From positions 1 to 7,220 of the forward strand of contig JALRKU010000404.1 in the NCBI GenBank assembly GCA_023254755.1: 7,220 nucleotides of DNA. The letters are read 5' to 3'. The position numbers and the translations under genes are program-made. The first letter of the stretch is position 1. The number at the start of each line of letters is the position of its first letter. Source of the stretch: Aeromicrobium sp. Its GTDB lineage: Bacteria; Actinomycetota; Actinomycetes; Propionibacteriales; Nocardioidaceae. The notes under the pieces are model-generated. The model had not been told where the DNA came from. It made no database searches and was given only the letters and a program-made list of their open reading frames with translations. Positions 6,884-7,220 of the stretch are shown piece by piece.

Positions 6884-7220
6884 GTGAAGGCATTCGTCTG
6901 TCGTGTCTGCGACAACCCCCTGTACTGGGAGAACTCGGTCTGCGTGTCCTGCGGGACCAGTCTCGGCTACTCGCGGGAGGAGCGAGCGATCGTGCCGGTC
7001 GAGAACGGCGCGTACACCGACGGCGACGGCGTGACCCGGCGGATCTGCCGCAACCTCAACCTGTCGGGCTGCACGTGGCTCGCGCCGATCGAGGGAGGAC
7101 AGTGCTCGGCGTGCGACCTCACCCGCACCCGACCCGCCGACGACGATGTCGAGGGCCTCGCCCACTACCCGGCCGCGGAGGCTGCCAAGCGGCACCTGGT
7201 CGTCGAGCTCGACGTCCTGG
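6884..7220 (+). CDS. Putative zinc-binding metallopeptidase family protein, 3'-truncated
   Basis: The frame is open from GTG 6884 to the window end, giving 112 residues; the family is about 350 or more, so most of the protein is missing. The visible part is its N-terminal zinc-ribbon region (DUF2248/COG4307-like): CRVC at residues 6-9, CVSC at 20-23, then Cys55, Cys63 and CSAC at 74-77, giving eight cysteines able to hold two zinc ions. Family hallmarks include YWENSVCVSCGTSLGY, SGCTWLAP and the CDLTRTRP motif, followed by an AEAAKRHLV helix that leads into the peptidase domain. The catalytic HExxH motif expected in that domain would be beyond base 7220, so activity cannot be judged. GTG 6884 is chosen because homologues start just before the first CxxC; there is no ribosome site ahead. 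It follows the DUF2510 gene by 43 bases on the same strand. Confidence 0.88.
   Translation, partial: MKAFVCRVCDNPLYWENSVCVSCGTSLGYSREERAIVPVENGAYTDGDGVTRRICRNLNLSGCTWLAPIEGGQCSACDLTRTRPADDDVEGLAHYPAAEAAKRHLVVELDVL

Noticed and set aside
4954..6915. Open frame of 653 codons on the minus strand spanning the end of the alpha-E gene, the transglutaminase, the hairpin and the DUF2510 gene.
   Set aside because: It crosses four well-supported + strand features and has low-complexity Arg/Asp/Val composition, the signature of a shadow frame.

Overview
The window is about 70% GC. Nearly every base is coding on the + strand, GTG starts are common, and gene junctions are tight stop/start overlaps. This points to a high-GC actinomycete. 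A Nocardioidaceae-like host (for example Aeromicrobium or Nocardioides type) is my guess from gene order and style; there is no marker gene to prove it.

Layout. (1) Bases 1-6201 hold three head-to-tail + strand genes that look like one operon. They are a 5'-truncated transglutaminase-DUF2126 protein (to 2813), a fused circularly permuted ATP-grasp/alpha-E protein (2810-5296), and a stand-alone transglutaminase-like protein (5311-6201). The first junction is a GTGA overlap preceded by a strong Shine-Dalgarno (AAGGAGG). The second has a 14-base gap with a GGGGA site, or another GTGA overlap if the upstream start is used. (2) Bases 6202-6233 form a long hairpin immediately after the third stop codon, the probable operon terminator. 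(3) A TAnnnT promoter element at 6249-6254 leads into a small DUF2510 single-pass membrane protein (to 6840). (4) A short gap at 6841-6883 leads to a 3'-truncated gene (6884 onward) that encodes the zinc-ribbon N-terminus of the putative zinc-binding metallopeptidase family.

How the genes may work together. The COG4196/DUF2126, ATP-grasp (DUF404/DUF407), alpha-E (DUF403) and transglutaminase families are a widely conserved bacterial neighbourhood. From comparative genomics it has been predicted to be an amidoligase/peptide-modification or tagging system: ligases form amide bonds and papain-fold transglutaminase-like enzymes cleave or transfer them. No substrate is established to my knowledge. 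Here the set is compact, with ATP-grasp and alpha-E fused into one chain and two transglutaminase domains that both keep Cys-His-Asp. No Anbu (proteasome-like peptidase) gene, which accompanies the system in other phyla, lies in the visible part. The zinc-metallopeptidase gene just downstream could be a functional associate, but the terminator, a separate promoter and one unrelated-looking gene lie between.

No rRNA, tRNA, CRISPR array, insertion sequence or phage feature was seen.
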